DNA of 9,478 nt from Spirochaetota bacterium. GTDB lineage: Bacteria; Spirochaetota; Spirochaetia; DSM-27196; PWMO01. Below, one piece after another: positions 5,956-9,478 of the stretch (position 1 is the first letter of the stretch; each line of letters starts with the position of its first letter). The DNA lies in the NCBI GenBank assembly GCA_009908925.1, contig JAAAOH010000089.1, positions 1 through 9,478 on the forward strand. The letters run 5' to 3'. The notes beneath the pieces were generated by a model, which made no database searches, had not been told where the DNA came from, and worked only from the letters and a program-made list of their open reading frames with translations. The translations under genes were made by a program, and so were the position numbers.

Positions 5956-7046
5956 TAGGAGACGCGGTCGGCCTGGGCATCCTGTGGCTCCTCGGCTTTC
6001 TGTTCCTCTTCCGTGTACCCACCCTTCCTGTCGCAGACGGCCGACCGCTCCCGCCGGTAAGCATTATCATCCCTGCCCGCGATGAAGCACGCAATCTTCC
6101 GGTGCTGTTTACGTCCCTCGAGCAACAGTCGCTGCGGCCTCTCGAAACCATCGTCGTCGACGATCATTCACAGGACGAGACGGCGCGGATCTCCCTCGCC
6201 CGGGGCGCCCGCGTGGTAACTCCCCCGCCGCTCCCGGAGGACTGGCTCGGCAAGAATCACGCCTGCTGGCAGGGAGCCGGCGCCGCACGGGGAGAGCTCT
6301 TCGTGTTCCTCGATGCCGACACCCGGCTCGATGACGATGGCCTGCGGCGTCTGATAGAGACCCAGGTCGTCCACGGCGGGTTCGTATCGGTGCAGCCCTA
6401 CCACCGCATGGAGGCGGCCTATGAACGGCTGTCGGCATTCTTCGCCTTCATCGTGATGGGCGGTATTCGGGCATTCACAATTCTCGGAGGGCGACTGCCC
6501 CCGCGCGGTCTGTTCGGTCCGGCCATCGCCTGCCGCCGCGACGATTACTTTGCCATCGACGGTCATCGGGCGGTGAAGGCGGCTGTCCTCGAGGACGTAG
6601 AGCTCGGGCGCAGGGCCGCGGAAGCCGGCTACGGCCTCCATTGTTTCGCCGGTCGGGGCAGCATATCCTTCCGCATGTACCCCGGCGGACTTCGCGACCT
6701 CGTGGACGGGTGGACCAAGAACTTCGCGCTCGGCGCAGCCGGCACAGGGGTGGTCATGATCCTTCTCGTCACCGCATGGATGGCGGGAGCAGGGGTCGCG
6801 ATTCGCCTGCTCGTCGCCGGTTCGCTTGCCGGGACGCCGCCGAGGCTGCTGCTCGGACTGGCCGCCTACCTGCTCTACGTGCTGCAGATCCACTTCATGC
6901 AGGTTCGAATCGGCAATTTCGGGTTTGTCTCGGCAGTCCTCTACCCGTTTACCCTCTTGTTCTTTATGGTGATTTTCGTACGATCTCTGCAGCTGACGTG
7001 GCTGAAGCAGACGGTCCGCTGGAAAGGCCGTGACATAACGGTATGA
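5952..7046 (+). CDS. Family 2 glycosyltransferase, CrtQ-like, membrane-bound
   Basis: Transfers a sugar from an activated donor to a lipid-type acceptor at the cytoplasmic membrane. In Staphylococcus aureus the related CrtQ glucosylates 4,4'-diaponeurosporenoate. The 364 residues begin with a hydrophobic segment (about 5-21), then the GT-A domain: VSIIIPARDEARNL (36-49), VVDDHS (68-73), WLGKNHACWQGAG (98-110), FLDADT (119-124, metal-binding D121-A-D123), LFGPAIACRRDDY (187-199) and LEDVELGRR (213-221, likely base D215). RMYPGGLRDLVDGWTKN (241-257) and the C-terminal VRWKGRD (355-361) are typical of this subgroup. Hydrophobic segments lie at about 264-290, 299-315 and 325-345. The start is TTG at 5952 with GGAAGG 6 nt upstream; it overlaps the previous TGA by 4 nt, implying translational coupling. 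The acceptor is unknown, and no other carotenoid gene is visible. Confidence 0.85.
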   Translation: MIGDAVGLGILWLLGFLFLFRVPTLPVADGRPLPPVSIIIPARDEARNLPVLFTSLEQQSLRPLETIVVDDHSQDETARISLARGARVVTPPPLPEDWLGKNHACWQGAGAARGELFVFLDADTRLDDDGLRRLIETQVVHGGFVSVQPYHRMEAAYERLSAFFAFIVMGGIRAFTILGGRLPPRGLFGPAIACRRDDYFAIDGHRAVKAAVLEDVELGRRAAEAGYGLHCFAGRGSISFRMYPGGLRDLVDGWTKNFALGAAGTGVVMILLVTAWMAGAGVAIRLLVAGSLAGTPPRLLLGLAAYLLYVLQIHFMQVRIGNFGFVSAVLYPFTLLFFMVIFVRSLQLTWLKQTVRWKGRDITV

Positions 7047-7053
7047 ATGCCCC

Positions 7054-8031
7054 TTGAAGTACCACAGAGAGATAGAACCGGACAGGTCGAAACAGATCGA
7101 GCGTGCCTCATGGCTGGGTATCGTCGGCAACGGGCTGCTCTCGGTACTCAAGATCAGTGCCGGTATTGCTGCAGGCAGCTTCGCGGTCGTCAGCGACGGC
7201 ATTGACTCGGCAAACGACATCCTCACCTCGCTGGTGACCCTCATAAGCGCCCGCGTGGCCGCTCGTCGGCCGACCGCGCGCTTCCCCTATGGCTACACGC
7301 GAGCCGATACCATCGCCACCAAGCTTCTCTCATTCGTGATCTTCTTTGCCGGCGCCGAGCTCATCATCTCCGCAATCCGTCACATCCTCGCCGATACCCC
7401 CACGGACCTGCCCTCGCCGCTCGCCGTTTATGTCACGCTCGTCTCCATTGCCGCCAAGATATTCCTCGCCTACTACAAGATCTCCGTGGGTCGGCGAGTG
7501 AACAGCTCCATGCTTATCGCCGACGGCAAGAACATGCAGAACGATGTCATTATCTCGGTGGCGGTGCTTGCAGGCCTGGTGGCGACCCACGCGCTCGAGA
7601 TGCCCGTCCTGGATTCCGTCACCGCGCTCATAGTGAGCGTGTGGATCATCCGCGTTGCTTTCAAAATCTTCATGGAATCGAATACCGAGCTCATGGACGG
7701 GCTGCACAGCACGCGCGTCTACGACCGCGTGTTCGAGGCGGTCGGACGCATACCGCAGGCGGAGAGCCCGCACCGGGTCCGCGCCCGCCACGTGGGTCAT
7801 CTCTATGTCATCGACCTCGACATCGAGGTCGACCCCGAGCTGAGCGTGGTGGCGGCACATGACATCGCGCAGCAGACCGAAGAGATGATCCGAGCCGTCG
7901 TTCCGAATGTCTACGACGTGGTTGTCCACGTGGAGCCGCGGGGGAATGCCGAAGGCGAGTGCTTCGGCGTCTCCGAGGACGGCAGGACCCCGGGCGGTGA
8001 GGGCTGCTACGACGAGGATGAGCGAGGATGA
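7054..8031 (+). CDS. Cation diffusion facilitator family metal exporter
   Basis: Proton-coupled divalent metal exporter of the inner membrane, 325 residues, with six predicted membrane segments (about 20-140 and 163-205) and a cytoplasmic ferredoxin-like domain (about 218-296). The latter includes HRVRARHVGHLYVIDL, AAHDIAQQTEE and VVVHVEP. The membrane-2 site is DxxxD (D51, D55, within SDGIDSANDI). In membrane 5 the usual HxxxD is N160-M-Q-N-D164, so the site reads D/D-N/D. The normally conserved HPYGxxRxE motif is also changed, to FPYGYTRAD. The metal therefore cannot be named; manganese or iron are possible besides zinc. The tail after 296 is acidic with two cysteines (303, 318). An upstream in-frame TAA at 7036-7038 leaves TTG at 7054 as the only early start. 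Its ribosome site is poor, and it lies 7 nt after the glycosyltransferase, so it is probably coupled. Confidence 0.92.
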   Translation: MKYHREIEPDRSKQIERASWLGIVGNGLLSVLKISAGIAAGSFAVVSDGIDSANDILTSLVTLISARVAARRPTARFPYGYTRADTIATKLLSFVIFFAGAELIISAIRHILADTPTDLPSPLAVYVTLVSIAAKIFLAYYKISVGRRVNSSMLIADGKNMQNDVIISVAVLAGLVATHALEMPVLDSVTALIVSVWIIRVAFKIFMESNTELMDGLHSTRVYDRVFEAVGRIPQAESPHRVRARHVGHLYVIDLDIEVDPELSVVAAHDIAQQTEEMIRAVVPNVYDVVVHVEPRGNAEGECFGVSEDGRTPGGEGCYDEDERG

Positions 8032-8033
8032 GC
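8014..8033 (+). repeat. Perfect 10-bp tandem duplication across the exporter stop codon
   Basis: GAGGATGAGC occurs twice head to tail (8014-8023 and 8024-8033). The second copy, being 10 bp, shifts the frame and supplies the TGA at 8029-8031. With a single copy the frame would run on to a TAG at 8114-8116, overlapping the convergent gene. Confidence 0.85.
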
Positions 8034-8034
8034 G

Positions 8035-8544
8035 CTACGCGCGGCCCGATTCATCCCGCCCCCGACGGCGCCCCGCGAGCCGGCGATGCATCGCGGCGAG
8101 GCGGGGGCGATTGTAGCGCTGCACGATGATGAAGGGCAGATTCGTCGAAAGGCCGTAAACGATCATCATGACCCCTACGTACCAGGGGTTCCACAGAAAG
8201 AATGTCAGCGACAGCGATGCGGAGATCCAGTGTGATGCCTCTGCGCGGCAGGTCTCGGCGAGGTAGCGCTCCAGATAATCCGGCTCGGGGGCAACGAAGG
8301 CGCGCTTGCTGAAACCACCGCTGAAGAAGCTCCCGGCTTCCGGCAGGCTGTCCTTCCACCGGTGCACCATGACACGGCGATAAATCCGGCCGTTTCGCTC
8401 GAATCGACGCGTGCGGTAGAGTGGAGCCCGGTGATCGAACCTCGAAAGCGGCATCCGGTGTGCCAGATACCCTGCGCCGATGTGGATGGCGATCCAGATG
8501 AGCGCGTAGAGCGGAACGAGAACCCACGCAGGCGCCGGCAGCAT
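8035..8544 (-). CDS. CrtO-like glycolipid acyltransferase, small membrane protein
   Basis: 169 residues, close to the about 165 of S. aureus CrtO. CrtO is the glycosyl-4,4'-diaponeurosporenoate acyltransferase that adds a fatty acyl chain to the sugar in the last step of staphyloxanthin synthesis. Family-like blocks I recognise: HRWKDSLPEAGSFFSGGFSKR (61-81), AETCRAEASHW (96-106) and NLPFIIVQRYNRPRL (135-149). Membrane segments lie at about 8-26 and 107-140 (one or two spans), and the tail is arginine-rich. The ATG at 8544 has GGAG 9 nt upstream, formed by the last codons of the preceding gene. That gene ends 6 nt before, so the two are co-transcribed. The gene ends 3 nt from the convergent exporter stop with no terminator between. 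Proteins of this type may also act on non-carotenoid glycolipids, so the substrate is open. A CrtQ-like partner lies about 1 kb away on the other strand. Confidence 0.8.
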   Translation of the reverse strand: MLPAPAWVLVPLYALIWIAIHIGAGYLAHRMPLSRFDHRAPLYRTRRFERNGRIYRRVMVHRWKDSLPEAGSFFSGGFSKRAFVAPEPDYLERYLAETCRAEASHWISASLSLTFFLWNPWYVGVMMIVYGLSTNLPFIIVQRYNRPRLAAMHRRLAGRRRGRDESGRA

Positions 8545-8550
8545 GTCGTC

Positions 8551-9478
8551 TTACTCCACCCGGAAGATCGCGTCGGTGATCTCCCGCGCGATGCGCACAG
8601 CGCCGCCCCTGTCGAGTGCTGACACGCCGAACGTGTCGCCGAGCAGGAATCTCTCTCCGTCGAGAAAACGATAGGAGACACGCTGTGTGTCGGACACGCG
8701 AACCTCGAGGCGAAGCGGCGACCCGGTCCCTCCGGCCGCCGCGCCGGTCGGGCGCAGGCCTGCTGATTTCAGGGAACCCGCGAGGCGCCGTGCAATCCGT
8801 CCGTCTACGCCGCTGATCGAGAGCTCGACGGGGAGCTCGATACCGTGCTGTCTCAGACCGCCGCGGTTGAGTCGATAGAGCTCCACGGCGGTGCGCTGCG
8901 CCTCTCCGACCTCGCCGTCGCGCCCGGCCCGAATCGCAATTTCGCCAAGGCCCTCTGCAATACTGGACCGTTCCCAGCGCGGATGCATCGCGTTCACCGC
9001 CTCGGCGATTGCCGCCCGGTCGTCGCGGAGCATAGCGGCTCGCATGAGATAGAAAGGCTCCGCCTCGGGGATAACCTCGGTCTCGAGATCTCGGGCCTGA
9101 TCGAGTGCACGCAGAGCAAGTCGCGGGTAGCGCTCCTGCGCCCGGTAGTAGGTCCAGTGGGCGTTGAGGATACTTCCCTCCTGCTCGTAGGCATCTGCAA
9201 CCCGCGATGCAAATCGCCGGAAGGTCATATCGTGGTACCAGGCGAGGACCCGATAGCGGATACGGCCGGCGAGGTTCGAAATCCACTCGATGGGTCCGGC
9301 CGCCGGCTCATAGGAGAGAACGTGCGCCTTGCCGCGATAGATATCCGAGAGAAGGTTGTGCAGCTCCATGCGATGGCGCTGCTCGTCAGTGCCGAAGTTG
9401 AACATCCAGTGCAGGTCATCCGAGTCGTACACGTCGCGGGCGTAGGCAAGCGCCTCGTCCAGACGCCCGAAGGTCCGG
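8551..9478 (-). CDS. Unrecognised helical-repeat protein (partial, 5' end outside window)
   Basis: The last 308 residues are visible. The frame is open through the right edge (RTFGRLDEALAYARDVYD), so the GTG at 9432 is probably internal and the true start is upstream. The first two thirds are helix-rich with TPR-like patches: GRLDEALAYARDVYD, VADAYEQEGSILNAHWTYYRAQERYP (93-118) and LRALDQARDLE (122-132). A hydrophobic-aromatic stretch lies around IEWISNLAGRIRYRVLAWYHD (63-83). The last about 95 residues (215-308) look beta-rich and separate: ELSISGVDGRIARRLAGSLK, LRLEVRVSDTQRVSYRFLD, then a final helix REITDAIFRVE. I cannot assign a family or function. It overlaps the ribosome site of, and is co-transcribed with, the CrtO-like acyltransferase, hinting at an envelope-related role. 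No secretion signal can be judged because the N-terminus is missing. Confidence 0.85.
   Translation of the reverse strand, partial: RTFGRLDEALAYARDVYDSDDLHWMFNFGTDEQRHRMELHNLLSDIYRGKAHVLSYEPAAGPIEWISNLAGRIRYRVLAWYHDMTFRRFASRVADAYEQEGSILNAHWTYYRAQERYPRLALRALDQARDLETEVIPEAEPFYLMRAAMLRDDRAAIAEAVNAMHPRWERSSIAEGLGEIAIRAGRDGEVGEAQRTAVELYRLNRGGLRQHGIELPVELSISGVDGRIARRLAGSLKSAGLRPTGAAAGGTGSPLRLEVRVSDTQRVSYRFLDGERFLLGDTFGVSALDRGGAVRIAREITDAIFRVE

Noticed and set aside
6168..7244. 358-codon minus-strand frame opposite the glycosyltransferase
   Set aside because: Antisense to a clear family 2 glycosyltransferase with all motifs; composition is not protein-like.
8051..9286. 411-codon minus-strand open frame spanning two genes
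   Set aside because: It is arginine- and proline-rich and runs out of frame through both the helical-repeat gene and the CrtO-like gene, which have protein-like sequence; a high-GC shadow frame.

Overview
The window is a compact, GC-rich (roughly 60% by eye), gene-dense bacterial segment with sigma70-like promoters and frequent GTG/TTG starts. The gene content fits a Gram-negative-type bacterium. A spirochaete-like origin is my tentative guess from the general look of the Fab proteins; nothing here is diagnostic. I see no RNA genes, CRISPR arrays, insertion sequences or integrases. No stretch longer than 300 bases lacks a gene.

Left block (minus strand, reading right to left): fabD, fabG and fabF form a tight fatty-acid elongation operon starting near 4533, with gaps of 31 and 22 nt. 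No acyl carrier protein gene lies between fabG and fabF, where many bacteria have one. After fabF comes a strong GC hairpin without a U-tract, then a good promoter (TTGATG-N17-TATATT). That promoter drives a GTG-started response regulator with a receiver domain, a degenerate GGDEF domain and an EAL domain. The gene runs off the left edge.

Middle: a 187-nt divergent region (4515-4701) separates the fab operon from a plus-strand operon. It holds a promoter for each side, a 39-bp imperfect palindrome and a small dyad abutting the fabD -35.

Right block, plus strand: a membrane-anchored protein that resembles a diverged erythromycin-esterase/ChaN/TIKI-type enzyme is followed, with a 4-nt stop/start overlap, by a CrtQ-like family 2 glycosyltransferase. 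Seven nt later comes a cation diffusion facilitator with an unusual metal site. Converging on it with only 3 nt between stop codons is a minus-strand pair: an unrecognised helical-repeat protein, cut by the right edge, and a CrtO-like glycolipid acyltransferase.

Main inference: CrtQ-like and CrtO-like proteins are the last two enzymes of staphyloxanthin synthesis (glycosylation, then acylation), yet no carotenoid backbone gene is visible. With fatty-acid synthesis genes alongside, the locus may make an acylated glycolipid of the envelope, carotenoid or not. The esterase-like anchored protein could belong to the same process. This is a hypothesis from gene families and adjacency only.
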